Source: Aliiroseovarius sp. (GTDB lineage: Bacteria; Pseudomonadota; Alphaproteobacteria; Rhodobacterales; Rhodobacteraceae). Taken from it: a stretch of 64,000 nucleotides of DNA. The stretch spans positions 62,001 through 126,000 of the forward strand of contig NZ_JASBTN010000001.1 in NCBI RefSeq assembly GCF_030148435.1, written 5' to 3'. The notes below the pieces were generated by a model that was not told the origin of the DNA, searched no databases, and saw nothing but the letters and a program-made list of their open reading frames with translations. Made by a program: the position numbers and the translations under genes. This document shows, one piece after another, positions 27,534 through 36,845 of the stretch (positions within the stretch are counted from its first letter, which is position 1; each line of letters starts with the position of its first letter).

Positions 27534-28742
27534 ATGGAACGCCCCCAGTTTTTTGTTTGTGAAAACGGTGAAAAGGCAAAACTGCCCTTTTCGGATGGTG
27601 AATATGAACGCCGTCTGAGCGAGCTGCGCGCGATCATGAATGCGCGTGGGGTCGAGGCGGCGGTGTTCACCTCGATGCACAATATCGCCTATTATTCAGG
27701 TTTCCTGTACTGCGCCTTCGGGCGGCCCTATGCCTGCGTGGTGACGGCGGATCGTTGCACCACCGTGTCGGCGAATATCGACGGTGGCCAGCCCTGGCGC
27801 CGCAGCTACGGTGACAATGTCATCTACACCGATTGGGAGCGCAACAACTACTGGCGCGCTGTGAAGGAGCTGGTGGGCAATGCCAAATCCATCGGCATCG
27901 AAGGCGACCATATGAGCCTGGCGCAGCGCGGGTTGCTGGACGAGTTCCTGGGCAATCGCGAAGTTGTGGACATCGCCCCCGACACGATGACGGCGCGCAT
28001 GATCAAGAGCGCCGAGGAAATCGCGCTGATCCGCGAAGGCGCGCGCATCGCCGACGTGGGCGGGCAGGCGATCTATGACGCGATCAAGGAAGGCGCGCGC
28101 GAGATCGACGTGGCCATGGCCGGCCGCGACGCGATGGAGCTGGAGATTTCCCGCGCCCATCCCGACAGCGAAATCCGCGACACCTGGGTCTGGTTCCAGG
28201 CGGGCATCAACACCGACGGCGCCCACAACCCCGTGACCACGCGCCGCCTGCAGATGGGCGATATCCTGTCCTTGAACACCTTTCCGATGATCTCGGGCTA
28301 CTATACCGCTCTGGAACGTACCCTGTTCCTGGGGGAGCCTGACGCGGAAAGCCTGCGTATCTGGGAGGCCAATGTCGAAGCACATGAGCTGGGCATCTCG
28401 CTGATCAAGCCGGGGGCCACCTGCGCGGGCATCACTGCCGAGATCAACAGGTTCTTCGAAAGCAAGAACCTGCTGCAGTACCGCAGCTTCGGATACGGCC
28501 ACAGCTTCGGCGTGCTCAGCCACTACTATGGCCGCGAGGCCGGGCTGGAACTGCGTGAGGACATCCACACCGAACTGGTCGCGGGACATGTCGTGTCGAT
28601 GGAACCGATGCTGTTCCTGCCCGAAGGTCTGGCCGGCGCGGGTGGCTATCGTGAACACGATATTCTCGTTGTGGGCGAGGATGGGGCCGAGAACATCACC
28701 GGCTTCCCCTATGGGCCGGAGCACAATATCGTCGCAGGTTGA
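27534..28742 (+). CDS. Creatinase (creatine amidinohydrolase)
   Basis: Hydrolyses creatine to sarcosine and urea in the cytoplasm. The 402-residue protein has the pita-bread (M24 peptidase-like) fold but not the metal ligands of methionine aminopeptidase. Features typical of creatinase are NIDGGQPWRRSYGDN, FQAGINTDGAHNPVT with the catalytic His231 (His232 in the Pseudomonas putida enzyme), SFGYGHSFGVL and SMEPMLFLPEG; length is also typical (about 403). It starts at ATG 27534 after GGAGAGG. The next four genes encode a Pot-like ABC importer, which suggests coupled uptake of creatine or a related guanidino compound. Other M24 amidinohydrolase-like functions cannot be excluded. Confidence 0.9.
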   Translation: MERPQFFVCENGEKAKLPFSDGEYERRLSELRAIMNARGVEAAVFTSMHNIAYYSGFLYCAFGRPYACVVTADRCTTVSANIDGGQPWRRSYGDNVIYTDWERNNYWRAVKELVGNAKSIGIEGDHMSLAQRGLLDEFLGNREVVDIAPDTMTARMIKSAEEIALIREGARIADVGGQAIYDAIKEGAREIDVAMAGRDAMELEISRAHPDSEIRDTWVWFQAGINTDGAHNPVTTRRLQMGDILSLNTFPMISGYYTALERTLFLGEPDAESLRIWEANVEAHELGISLIKPGATCAGITAEINRFFESKNLLQYRSFGYGHSFGVLSHYYGREAGLELREDIHTELVAGHVVSMEPMLFLPEGLAGAGGYREHDILVVGEDGAENITGFPYGPEHNIVAG

Positions 28743-29083
28743 CGCAAACGCGCTGAAACCTGTCGGAGAATCTCCAGTTCTGTCGCTTTTATGCGGCAAT
28801 GTGTCGAAAAGCGTGAATAGGCTGCCCCGGCGGCCTGTTCGCAGGAAAAGTGGAGAAAGAGTGCGTTGGGTTTAGTGGACGCCGAAGTTGACGTTAGGTT
28901 CAGCCGAACGATCACCGCGGAACTCCTGACGCGTTCGACGGGAAAAAAGACCGTTTTGGACTTGTCATTCGGTGTGGTTTCCCGTGAAGTGAACGAAAAA
29001 GGTCGCCTTGACTGTTGAAACCTGAATTGGTTTCGTGTTGGCTCAAGAGCAACCATAACAAATACATAGACCAGGGGGGTCAC
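28743..29083 (+). other. 341-bp gap between creatinase and the ABC importer: leader or promoter region, no gene seen
   Basis: No convincing reading frame on either strand; base composition is less G+C-rich than around it. Near the end are TTGACT (29008-29013), the inverted repeat GAAACC-TGAATT-GGTTTC (29017-29034), and GCTC-AA-GAGC soon after. These could be a promoter plus operator for the importer operon. I looked for guanidine or glycine riboswitch motifs and did not find them. Confidence 0.4.
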
Positions 29084-30184
29084 TTGGCAGACGCTGCTTC
29101 CAACGACGGTTTCGTCGTTTTTGATCGTGTCCAGAAAAGCTATGACGGGGTAAACCTGGTCGTGAAAGACCTGAACCTGTCCATTGCTCAGGGCGAATTT
29201 CTGACCATGCTCGGGCCCTCAGGTTCCGGCAAGACCACATGCCTGATGATGCTGGCGGGGTTCGAAACAGCAACCCATGGCGATATCCGCCTGGATGGGC
29301 GCCCGATCAACAATATTCCGCCGCACAAGCGCGGCATCGGAATGGTGTTCCAGAACTACGCGTTATTCCCGCACATGACGGTGGCCGAGAACCTGGCCTT
29401 CCCGCTTGAGGTCCGCAAGCTGGGCAAATCCGAGCGCGAGGCCAAGGTCAAGCGCGCGCTGGAGATGGTTCAGATGGGCGAGTTTGGTGGCCGTCGTCCG
29501 GCCCAGCTGTCCGGTGGTCAGCAGCAGCGTATCGCTTTGGCGCGCGCCTTGGTGTTCGAACCCGAACTGGTGCTGATGGACGAGCCGCTGGGTGCGCTCG
29601 ACAAGCAGTTGCGCGAGCATATGCAATTCGAGATCACTCGTCTGGCCCATGAGCTGGGCATCACCACGGTCTACGTGACCCACGACCAGACCGAAGCCCT
29701 GACCATGTCCGACAATGTCGCCGTGTTCGACGATGGCCGCATTCAGCAGCTGGCTCCGCCGGCCCAGCTTTACGAGAAGCCGGAGAACAGCTTCGTGGCG
29801 CAGTTCATCGGCGAGAACAACACTCTCGAAGGTGTCGTGACCGAATTGAACGGTGACACCTGTGTTGTGCGCCTGGACGACGGCGAGGAGCTGGACGCCA
29901 CCCCGGTGAACGTGTCGAAGGTGGGCGAGCGGACCAAGGTTTCGATCCGGCCGGAACGGGTCGAGTTCAACAAGGACCGCCTGCATGCCGACGCACACCT
30001 GCTGAAGGCCGAGGTTATGGAATTCATCTACATGGGCGACGTGTTCCGCACCCGTCTGCGGGTCGCTGGCAATGACGAGTTTATCATCAAGAGCCGCAAC
30101 GCGCCGGACCAGGTGCGCCTGGAGCCGGGCAGCCAGATCGAGATCGGTTGGCTGCCGCAGGACTGCCGCGCGCTGGACGCCTGA
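29084..30184 (+). CDS. ABC transporter ATP-binding protein (PotA type)
   Basis: A 366-residue importer ATPase: Walker A GPSGSGKTT, signature LSGGQQQRIALARAL, Walker B LVLMDEPLGALD, and a C-terminal TOBE domain (about 280-360). This is the spermidine/putrescine (PotA) class. The start is a TTG at 29084, chosen because AGGGGGGT sits just before it; an ATG 69 bases upstream has no ribosome site. It is the first gene of an ATPase, binding protein, permease, permease operon. Confidence 0.92.
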   Translation: MADAASNDGFVVFDRVQKSYDGVNLVVKDLNLSIAQGEFLTMLGPSGSGKTTCLMMLAGFETATHGDIRLDGRPINNIPPHKRGIGMVFQNYALFPHMTVAENLAFPLEVRKLGKSEREAKVKRALEMVQMGEFGGRRPAQLSGGQQQRIALARALVFEPELVLMDEPLGALDKQLREHMQFEITRLAHELGITTVYVTHDQTEALTMSDNVAVFDDGRIQQLAPPAQLYEKPENSFVAQFIGENNTLEGVVTELNGDTCVVRLDDGEELDATPVNVSKVGERTKVSIRPERVEFNKDRLHADAHLLKAEVMEFIYMGDVFRTRLRVAGNDEFIIKSRNAPDQVRLEPGSQIEIGWLPQDCRALDA

Positions 30185-30200
30185 AGTATTGCCCCCCGCT

Positions 30201-30215
30201 CCCGGGAAAGCCGGG
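30201..30215 (+). terminator. Intercistronic hairpin between ATPase and binding-protein genes
   Basis: CCCGG (30201-30205), loop GAAAG, CCGGG (30211-30215). It is likely a processing or stabilising hairpin inside the operon. Confidence 0.35.
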
Positions 30216-30295
30216 TGCAGGGGACCAAATGGCCCCGGATCTGCCCGTCACCCGGGGACCCTCTCATAGAACGGGAAAGAAATAGGGAGTATGTA

Positions 30296-31405
30296 ATGAA
30301 ACTGACAAAGACTCTTCTGGCGACGACCGCGCTGGCTGCCACGTCAGGCGCTGCGCTGGCCGATGGCCACATGGCGAACGAGCTGACCCTGGTGTCCTGG
30401 GGTGGTGCCTATCAGGCCAGCCAGGTGAAAGCCTATGTCGAACCCTACCTGGCAATGAACCCCGGTGTGACCGTTGTCTGGGACGAGAGCTCGGCCGAGG
30501 CCACCGCCAAGATGCGCGCCATGAACGAAGCCGGCAACGTGACCTGGGACCTGGTCGACGCCGTGGCCTCGGACGCGATGCGCATGTGTGACGAAGGCCT
30601 GATCGAAGAGCTGGACCACGACGCCGATCTGGCCGCTGCCCCGGATGGCACCTCGGCATCGGACGACTTCGGCGACCTGCTGGTGTCGGACTGCTTCGTG
30701 CCGCAGATCGTCTACTCGACCACCTTCGGCTACCGCACCGACATGGTGGGTGACACCCCGCCGACCTCGATCTGCGCGATCTTCGACCTGGACGCCTACC
30801 CGGGTAAGCGTTCGCTGCAGAAACGCCCGATCGACAACATGGAATGGGCCCTGTACTGCGACGGTGTCGCCAAGGACGAGATCTATGACGTGCTGGGCAC
30901 CGATGAAGGTGTCGACCGCGCGCTCGCCAAGCTCGGCACCATCAAGGACCAGGTTGTCTGGTGGACCGCCGGCGCCGAAACTCCGCAGCTGCTGGCGGAT
31001 GGCGAAGTTGTCTTCGGCTCGACCTTCAACGGTCGTCTGTTCTCGGCCATCGCCGAACAGGGCCAGCCGATCGGCATGCTCTGGGACATGCAGTCCTTCG
31101 ATCTGGACGGCTGGGTTCTGCCCGCCGGTCTGCCCGAAGACCGCAAGGCCCGTGCGATGGACTTCCTGAAGTTTGCCACCGACACCCAGCGTCTGGCTGA
31201 CCAGGCTGCCTACATCTCCTACGGTCCGGCCCGTGCCTCCTCGGCCCCGCTGGTCGGCAAGCACGCCGAACTGGGCATCGACATGGCGCCGCACATGCCG
31301 ACCGACCCGGCCAACTCCGGCAACGTGCATGTCTACGACTACGAGTGGTGGGCTGACAACCGCGATGACCTGGACGCCAAGTTCCAGGCGTGGCTGGCCA
31401 AATAA
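30296..31405 (+). CDS. ABC transporter extracellular solute-binding protein (PotD/PotF type)
   Basis: A 369-residue periplasmic receptor with a signal peptide (MKLTKTLLATTALAATSG then AALADG, cleavage after Ala-Leu-Ala). The mature protein begins ELTLVSWGGAYQASQ, the usual opening of PotD/PotF-like receptors, and contains FGYRTDMV and DYEWWADNRDDLDAKFQAW. Substrates of this class include polyamines, GABA and related cations. The location after creatinase makes creatine or another guanidino compound plausible, but that is inference. A strong terminator after the stop should give more of this transcript than of the permeases. Confidence 0.92.
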   Translation: MKLTKTLLATTALAATSGAALADGHMANELTLVSWGGAYQASQVKAYVEPYLAMNPGVTVVWDESSAEATAKMRAMNEAGNVTWDLVDAVASDAMRMCDEGLIEELDHDADLAAAPDGTSASDDFGDLLVSDCFVPQIVYSTTFGYRTDMVGDTPPTSICAIFDLDAYPGKRSLQKRPIDNMEWALYCDGVAKDEIYDVLGTDEGVDRALAKLGTIKDQVVWWTAGAETPQLLADGEVVFGSTFNGRLFSAIAEQGQPIGMLWDMQSFDLDGWVLPAGLPEDRKARAMDFLKFATDTQRLADQAAYISYGPARASSAPLVGKHAELGIDMAPHMPTDPANSGNVHVYDYEWWADNRDDLDAKFQAWLAK

Positions 31406-31421
31406 TCAGGTTTCGACCTGC

Positions 31422-31465
31422 GGGAAGGGCCTCTTGGGCGGCCCTTCCCACCCCCCTCTTTTTCT
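31422..31465 (+). terminator. Terminator/attenuator after the binding-protein gene
   Basis: GGGAAGGGCC (31422-31431) and GGCCCTTCCC (31440-31449) form a perfect 10-bp stem, followed by a T-rich stretch with TTTTT. Lying inside the operon, it probably allows partial read-through to the permeases. Confidence 0.85.
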
Positions 31466-31534
31466 CCTTTTTCCGAGACTTCATTCGTTAGTCACTTTGT
31501 GACCTGCAACAACGAACAAGACGACAGGGATGAC

Positions 31535-32806
31535 ATGAGCGACACGACCCTAGATGGCCCGGTGCTGGCCGCAGACGGCACACCGCTGAAGCGCAGCCTC
31601 GCGCGGGCGCTGCGCCGCCAGAAACTGCGCGCGCTGATGCTGATCGCGCCCTTGCTGATCTTCATCCTGGTGACGTTCATCATGCCGGTGGCGGACATGC
31701 TGTTCCGCTCGGTGGAAAACGGCATCGTCGAGGACACGCTGCCGCGCACCGTGGTGGCGCTGGCCGACTGGGATGCGGACAGCGGTGAACTGCCCTCGGA
31801 GGCGGTGTTTGCCGCGATGGCGGCCGACCTGAAGGACGCGGCCGAGGCCAAGACCCATACCAAGGTGGGGTCGCGCCTGAACTACGAAAACCCGGGCATT
31901 TCCTCTCTGTTCCGCAAGACAGGCCGCAGGGCCAAGAAATTCGATATCGAGGCCGACGGCCCCTGGAAGGAACAGCTGATCGATATCAACGATGGCTGGG
32001 GCGAGCGCGAAGTGTGGCGCACGATCCAGACCTATTCGCCGACGTACACCGCTGGCTACTACCTGAATGCGGTCGACATGCAGGTGGGTACCGACGGGGC
32101 CGAAATGCGCCCCGAGGATGAGCGCATCTACATGCTGCTGCTGAAGCGGACGCTGTGGATGTCGCTGCTGATCACCTTCAGCTGCATTCTGCTCGGCTAC
32201 CCGGTGGCCTGGATTCTGGCCAACCTGCCGATGCGCCAGGCGAACCTTCTGATGATCCTGGTGCTGCTTCCCTTCTGGACCTCACTCCTGGTGCGGACCT
32301 CGGCCTGGAAGATCCTGCTGCAGCAGCAGGGGGTGATCAACGACATCCTCGTCTGGATCGGCCTGGTGGCGGATGACAACCGCCTGGTCATGATCAACAA
32401 CCAGTTCGGCACCATCGTGGCGATGACCCATATTCTGCTGCCCTTCATGATCCTGCCGATGTATTCGGTGATGCAGACCATCCCGCCCAGCTATCTGCGT
32501 GCGGCCAAGAGCCTTGGCGCAACCGACTGGACGGCCTTCTGGAGGGTCTATTTCCCGCAGACGGTGCCGGGGATCGGCGCGGGCTCGATCCTCGTCTTCA
32601 TCCTGGCGATTGGCTACTATATCACGCCGGCGCTGGTGGGCGGTACGACCGGTACCTTCATCTCGAACCGGATTGCCTTCCACATCTCGACATCGCTCAA
32701 CTGGGGCCTCGCAGCCGCATTGGGTGCAATCCTTCTGGCGGTCGTCCTGGCGCTCTATTGGGCCTATGACAAGATCGTCGGCATTGACAACGTGAAGCTG
32801 GGGTAA
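31535..32806 (+). CDS. ABC transporter permease (PotB type) with large extra loop domain
   Basis: Inner-membrane permease of 423 residues. The core (about 200-420) has the BPD-type permease helices and the EAA-like loop RAAKSLGATDWTAFWRVYFP. After the first membrane helix (about 35-55) there is an unusual hydrophilic segment of about 140 residues (roughly 56-195, including RPEDERIYMLLLK near its end) before the second helix; the Escherichia coli PotB has only about 275 residues. By topology this segment should face the periplasm, where it could touch the receptor. The start is ATG 31535 with AGGGATGAC upstream. Confidence 0.9.
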   Translation: MSDTTLDGPVLAADGTPLKRSLARALRRQKLRALMLIAPLLIFILVTFIMPVADMLFRSVENGIVEDTLPRTVVALADWDADSGELPSEAVFAAMAADLKDAAEAKTHTKVGSRLNYENPGISSLFRKTGRRAKKFDIEADGPWKEQLIDINDGWGEREVWRTIQTYSPTYTAGYYLNAVDMQVGTDGAEMRPEDERIYMLLLKRTLWMSLLITFSCILLGYPVAWILANLPMRQANLLMILVLLPFWTSLLVRTSAWKILLQQQGVINDILVWIGLVADDNRLVMINNQFGTIVAMTHILLPFMILPMYSVMQTIPPSYLRAAKSLGATDWTAFWRVYFPQTVPGIGAGSILVFILAIGYYITPALVGGTTGTFISNRIAFHISTSLNWGLAAALGAILLAVVLALYWAYDKIVGIDNVKLG

Positions 32807-32811
32807 CTGAC

Positions 32812-33666
32812 ATGAGCGGAATTCCTTCTTATGCCTCCACCGGCCAGCGGGTCTGGTACTACACTTTCCGGGTCATCTGCGGGGTGATCTTCTTCTTCCT
32901 GATCGCACCGATCGTGGTGGTGATGCCCTTGAGCTTCAACGCGCAGGACTTCTTCACCTTCACGCCGGAAATGCTGCGGCTGGACCCGGCGGGGTATTCG
33001 TTGAAGCACTATCGTGACTTCTTCTCCAGCCCGGACTGGCAGCAGGCACTGGGCAACTCGGTGACGATTGCCCCGGTGGCGACGCTGCTGTCGGTCGGTT
33101 TCGGCACGCTGGCGGCCATTGGCCTCAGCCAGCCGCATGTGCCGTTCCGTCGAGCGATCATGGCAATCCTGATTTCGCCGATGATCGTGCCTCTGATCAT
33201 CTCGGCCGCGGGCATGTACTTCTTCTACTCGCGCCTTGGTCTGCAGGGCAGCTACTGGGGTGTGGTGCTGGCGCATGCCGCTCTGGGCATTCCTTTCGTG
33301 ATCATCACCGTGACCGCAACGCTGGTGGGCTTCGACCACTCGCTGACCCGGGCGGCGGCGAACATGGGCGCCGACCCGGTGACAACCTTCCGCCGGGTGC
33401 AGATGCCGCTGATCCTGCCGGGCGTGATTTCGGGGGCGCTGTTTGCCTTCATCACCTCGTTCGACGAGGTGGTCGTGGTGCTCTTCGTCGGTTCGGCCAG
33501 CCAGAAGACCCTGCCCTGGCAGATGTTCCTGGGCCTGCGCGAGCAGATCAGCCCGACCATCCTGGCGGTGGCAACGATCCTGGTCGTAATCTCGATCGCG
33601 CTTCTGACCACGGTCGAACTCCTGCGTCGCCGCAGCGAGAAACTGCGCGGCATGAGCCCACAGTAA
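32812..33666 (+). CDS. ABC transporter permease (PotC type)
   Basis: A 284-residue permease with six predicted helices and an EAA-like loop (RAAANMGADPVTTFRRVQMP), typical of PotC/PotI. It starts five bases after the PotB-like stop and completes the importer. The operon ends with a strong terminator. Confidence 0.92.
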   Translation: MSGIPSYASTGQRVWYYTFRVICGVIFFFLIAPIVVVMPLSFNAQDFFTFTPEMLRLDPAGYSLKHYRDFFSSPDWQQALGNSVTIAPVATLLSVGFGTLAAIGLSQPHVPFRRAIMAILISPMIVPLIISAAGMYFFYSRLGLQGSYWGVVLAHAALGIPFVIITVTATLVGFDHSLTRAAANMGADPVTTFRRVQMPLILPGVISGALFAFITSFDEVVVVLFVGSASQKTLPWQMFLGLREQISPTILAVATILVVISIALLTTVELLRRRSEKLRGMSPQ

Positions 33667-33689
33667 TCCGGCCTGCACGGTGAACCGGG

Positions 33690-33715
33690 AAACGGCGCCC
33701 TCGGGCGCCGTTTTT
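33690..33715 (+). terminator. Terminator of the Pot-like operon
   Basis: AACGGCGCCC (33691-33700) and GGGCGCCGTT (33703-33712) form a 10-bp stem with a two-base loop on paper (four bases in practice), followed by TTTC. Confidence 0.85.
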
Positions 33716-33827
33716 CTTTGCATGTTCCCCGTGTCAAAGAATTGTTAAGCAAATTGCGCCATGCCGGGCGAAAGCCATTCCAGCGCCCCTTGCAGCCCCC
33801 CGTGCCCGGCACTAAGACTCTGTAAGG

Positions 33828-33839
33828 ACCCGCGCGGGT
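33828..33839 (+). promoter_or_regulatory. 12-bp palindrome upstream of clpP
   Basis: ACCCGCGCGGGT lies 36 bases before the clpP ATG. It could be a leader hairpin or a regulator site; no clear heat-shock promoter could be assigned with confidence in this 209-bp gap. Confidence 0.3.
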
Positions 33840-33875
33840 AAGATTTCGAAACGTGAACTGAGCAGGCTGACCGAC

Positions 33876-34502
33876 ATGCACGATCCCATGGAAACCTACA
33901 TGAACACCCTTGTGCCGATGGTGGTCGAACAGACCTCGCGCGGCGAACGGGCCTATGACATTTTTTCGCGTCTGCTGAAGGAGCGGATCATCTTCCTTTC
34001 GGGCCCCGTGCATGACGGCATGGCGTCGCTGATCGTGGCCCAGCTTCTGCATCTGGAAGCCGAGAACCCGACGAAAGAGATTTCGATGTACATCAACTCG
34101 CCCGGTGGCGTGGTGACATCGGGTCTGTCGATCTATGACACGATGCAATACATCAAGCCGAAGGTCTCGACCCTGGTCGTCGGCCAGGCCGCCTCGATGG
34201 GGTCGCTCCTGCTTGCCGCCGGTGAGCCGGGCATGCGTTTCTCGCTGCCCAACTCGCGTATCATGGTGCACCAGCCCTCCGGTGGCTACCAGGGTCAGGC
34301 GACGGATATCATGATCCACGCCCAGGAAACCCAGAAGCTCAAGGACCGGCTGAACGGCATTTACGTGAAGCATACCGGCCAGAAGATGAAGACCGTGGTA
34401 GAGGCGCTGGAACGCGACAACTTCATGTCCGCCGAGGAAGCCAAGGAGTGGGGCCTGATCGACGAGATCGTCGAAAACCGCCCGAAAGGCGAAGAAGAAT
34501 AA
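33876..34502 (+). CDS. clpP: ATP-dependent Clp protease proteolytic subunit
   Basis: A 208-residue serine protease forming the double-heptamer chamber of ClpXP/ClpAP in the cytoplasm. The catalytic triad is visible: Ser107 in GQAASMGS, His132 in [11 protein letters not shown] and Asp181 in [11 protein letters not shown]. The loop YINSPGGVV is also conserved. The start could be Met1 or Met5. clpX follows after a 128-bp gap, the usual arrangement. Confidence 0.97.
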   Translation: MHDPMETYMNTLVPMVVEQTSRGERAYDIFSRLLKERIIFLSGPVHDGMASLIVAQLLHLEAENPTKEISMYINSPGGVVTSGLSIYDTMQYIKPKVSTLVVGQAASMGSLLLAAGEPGMRFSLPNSRIMVHQPSGGYQGQATDIMIHAQETQKLKDRLNGIYVKHTGQKMKTVVEALERDNFMSAEEAKEWGLIDEIVENRPKGEEE

Positions 34503-34630
34503 GAGGGAAAGGGGCACGATTTTTTCGCGTTGTGCCCCTCCCGCCGCTGCTCTAGGTTTGAAAGAGGGCGAAATGGTAGGCCGTGGGGCCCAGGATCAAC
34601 CAACCGGGCGTGGCCCGAGGGAATGCAAGA

Positions 34631-35899
34631 ATGTCGAACAACTCCTCCGGTGACAGCAAGAACACCCTCTACTGCTCGTTCTGCGGAAAGAGCCAGCACG
34701 AGGTGCGCAAGCTGATCGCGGGGCCGACCGTCTTCATCTGTGACGAATGCGTCGAGCTGTGCATGGATATCATTCGCGAGGAGACCAAATCCTCGGGGCT
34801 GAAGGCCGCCGACGGGGTGCCCACTCCGCGGGAGATCTGCGAGGTGCTGGACGATTACGTGATCGGTCAGGCGGTGGCGAAACGGGTTCTGTCGGTGGCG
34901 GTGCACAACCACTACAAACGCCTGAACCACGCCGCCAAGGCGGGGGATGAGATCGAACTGTCCAAGTCGAACATCCTGCTGATCGGCCCGACGGGTTGTG
35001 GCAAGACGCTTTTGGCCCAGACGCTGGCGCGCATTCTGGACGTGCCTTTCACCATGGCCGATGCCACCACGCTGACCGAAGCGGGCTACGTGGGCGAGGA
35101 CGTGGAAAACATCATCCTCAAGCTCTTGCAGGCGTCCGAATACAACGTTGAACGTGCGCAGCGCGGCATCGTCTATATCGACGAGGTCGACAAGATCACC
35201 CGCAAGTCGGACAACCCTTCGATCACCCGCGACGTGTCGGGCGAGGGTGTGCAGCAGGCGCTGTTGAAGATCATGGAAGGCACCGTTGCCTCTGTGCCGC
35301 CGCAGGGCGGGCGCAAACATCCGCAGCAGGAATTCCTGCAGGTCGACACCACCAACATCCTGTTCATTTGTGGCGGCGCCTTCGCCGGGCTGGACAAGAT
35401 CATCGCTCAGCGCGGCAAGGGGTCGGCGATCGGCTTCGGCGCCGATGTGCGCGACGAAAGCACCAAGACCGTGGGTGAGCATTTCAAGGAACTGGAGCCC
35501 GAGGATCTGCTGAAATTCGGCCTGATCCCGGAATTCGTTGGTCGTCTGCCGGTGATTGCCACGCTGGAGGATCTGGACGCCGACGCGCTTGTCACCATCC
35601 TGACCGCGCCCAAGAACGCCCTGGTCAAGCAGTACCAGCGCCTGTTCGAACTGGAAGATGCCAAACTGTCCTTTACCGAGGATGCGTTGACAGCAATCGC
35701 CAAACGCGCCATCCAACGCAAGACCGGTGCACGAGGCCTGCGCTCGATCATGGAAGACATCCTGCTGGACACGATGTTCGACCTGCCGGGCCTGGAAAAC
35801 GTGGATGAGGTCGTGGTCAATGAAGAGGCCGTCGGCCCGGATGCGAACCCGCTGATCATCTACGCGGATGCCGCCGCCGAGGGCGCATCGGCCGGCTGA
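34631..35899 (+). CDS. clpX: Clp protease ATP-binding subunit ClpX
   Basis: A 422-residue AAA+ unfoldase delivering tagged proteins to ClpP. The N-terminal zinc-binding domain has four cysteines (Cys15, Cys18, Cys37, Cys40), followed by Walker A GPTGCGKT, Walker [11 protein letters not shown], the ClpP-contact loop near IGFGAD and the sensor/arginine region before the C-terminal small domain. Length and motifs are normal. ATG 34631 is chosen because the protein begins [10 protein letters not shown] as in relatives; the frame is open to 34583. Confidence 0.97.
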   Translation: MSNNSSGDSKNTLYCSFCGKSQHEVRKLIAGPTVFICDECVELCMDIIREETKSSGLKAADGVPTPREICEVLDDYVIGQAVAKRVLSVAVHNHYKRLNHAAKAGDEIELSKSNILLIGPTGCGKTLLAQTLARILDVPFTMADATTLTEAGYVGEDVENIILKLLQASEYNVERAQRGIVYIDEVDKITRKSDNPSITRDVSGEGVQQALLKIMEGTVASVPPQGGRKHPQQEFLQVDTTNILFICGGAFAGLDKIIAQRGKGSAIGFGADVRDESTKTVGEHFKELEPEDLLKFGLIPEFVGRLPVIATLEDLDADALVTILTAPKNALVKQYQRLFELEDAKLSFTEDALTAIAKRAIQRKTGARGLRSIMEDILLDTMFDLPGLENVDEVVVNEEAVGPDANPLIIYADAAAEGASAG

Positions 35900-35918
35900 T
35901 CCGGCCACAGAGATTTGA

Positions 35919-35942
35919 GGGCGCCCCACGGGGCGCCTTTTC
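35919..35942 (+). terminator. Terminator of clpX
   Basis: GGCGCCCC (35920-35927) pairs with GGGGCGCC (35930-35937), followed by TTTTCC. It lies 20 bases after the stop. Confidence 0.8.
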
Positions 35943-35980
35943 CATTGAACACGTCACCAAGGTACATAGGGTGGACAGCC

Positions 35981-36349
35981 ATGACCGACCGTATCCGCCG
36001 CATCCACTCCGGTGGGGAGTTCGAGGCCAGGATCGGCTATTGCCGCGCCGTGGTGGCCGGGGGTTTTGTACATGTCGCGGGCACCGTGGGGCAGGGTGAC
36101 ACGGTAGAGGCACAGTGCCGTGCGGCGCTCGATACGATCAGGACGGCGCTGGAAAAAACGGGTGCAAGCCTCGCGGATGCGGTGCGGGTGAACTACTACC
36201 TGCCCGACCGGCACGAATTCGAACCCTGCTGGCCGATTCTGGCCGAGGCCTTTGGCGACAACCCTCCGGCCGCGACAATGGTCGAATGCGCGCTCATCGA
36301 CCCGAAATTCCGGATCGAGATCGAACTGACCGCCCTTGCACCGGCCTGA
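35981..36349 (+). CDS. RidA/YjgF-family protein
   Basis: A 122-residue protein of the Rid (reactive intermediate deaminase) superfamily, which hydrolyses enamines and imines released by PLP enzymes. It shows the usual pattern of [15 protein letters not shown], then [19 protein letters not shown], and EIELTALAP at the end. The Arg that binds the carboxylate in classical RidA (in a C-terminal RxxV pattern) is not clear, so it may belong to a divergent subgroup. It stands alone between clpX and the NDUFA12 gene. Confidence 0.85.
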   Translation: MTDRIRRIHSGGEFEARIGYCRAVVAGGFVHVAGTVGQGDTVEAQCRAALDTIRTALEKTGASLADAVRVNYYLPDRHEFEPCWPILAEAFGDNPPAATMVECALIDPKFRIEIELTALAPA

Positions 36350-36441
36350 CCGGTCGGGCCGGATTGCCACAGGGCCACCTGACCTCTGGACCTCGGCGCC
36401 GGATTGCGCCATATGTCTTGGGACTCGAATTGGAGGTTTAC

Positions 36442-36813
36442 ATGCGACTGCTCTCGCTTCTGACCTGGTGGCACGGTGAAACCATCGGCACCTGGCTGTT
36501 TACCCGCCGCAAGGGCGTCAAGGTTGGCGAGGACGAGCAGGGCAATGTCTTCTACCGCAACGCGGACGACAGCCGCCGCTGGGTGATCTACAACGGAGAA
36601 CCCGAAGCCTCGCGCGTCAGCCCGGACTGGCATGGCTGGCTGCATTTCACCTTCAACGACAACCCGGCCGACCAGCCCTTGTCCCACAAGGCTTGGGAAG
36701 CGCCGCACCAGGACAACCTGACCGGCACCACGATGGCCTATGCGCCTGCGGGCTCGCTGCGCCAGGCGGCTCCTGCCGAACGGCGCGACTACGAGGCCTG
36801 GCAGCCGGAGTAA
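36442..36813 (+). CDS. NADH:ubiquinone oxidoreductase subunit NDUFA12 (B17.2) family
   Basis: A 123-residue homologue of the mitochondrial complex I accessory subunit NDUFA12, one of the few accessory subunits also found in alphaproteobacterial complex I (for example Paracoccus). Features: [18 protein letters not shown], then [21 protein letters not shown] and [18 protein letters not shown]. It should sit on the peripheral arm near the quinone module. The nuo operon is not in this window. GGAGG precedes ATG 36442. mlaD follows 32 bases later. Confidence 0.93.
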   Translation: MRLLSLLTWWHGETIGTWLFTRRKGVKVGEDEQGNVFYRNADDSRRWVIYNGEPEASRVSPDWHGWLHFTFNDNPADQPLSHKAWEAPHQDNLTGTTMAYAPAGSLRQAAPAERRDYEAWQPE

Positions 36814-36845
36814 TCCGGCCCGCACGAACTGGCCGGGGGTTTCTT

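Noticed and set aside
28908-28936. GAAC repeats resembling an alphaproteobacterial LexA box
   Set aside because: The spacing between half-sites is 10 bases rather than 7, and the neighbouring genes have no SOS role.
28743-29083. Guanidine or glycine riboswitch before the Pot-like importer
   Set aside because: None of the conserved ykkC, mini-ykkC or glycine aptamer blocks could be found by eye.
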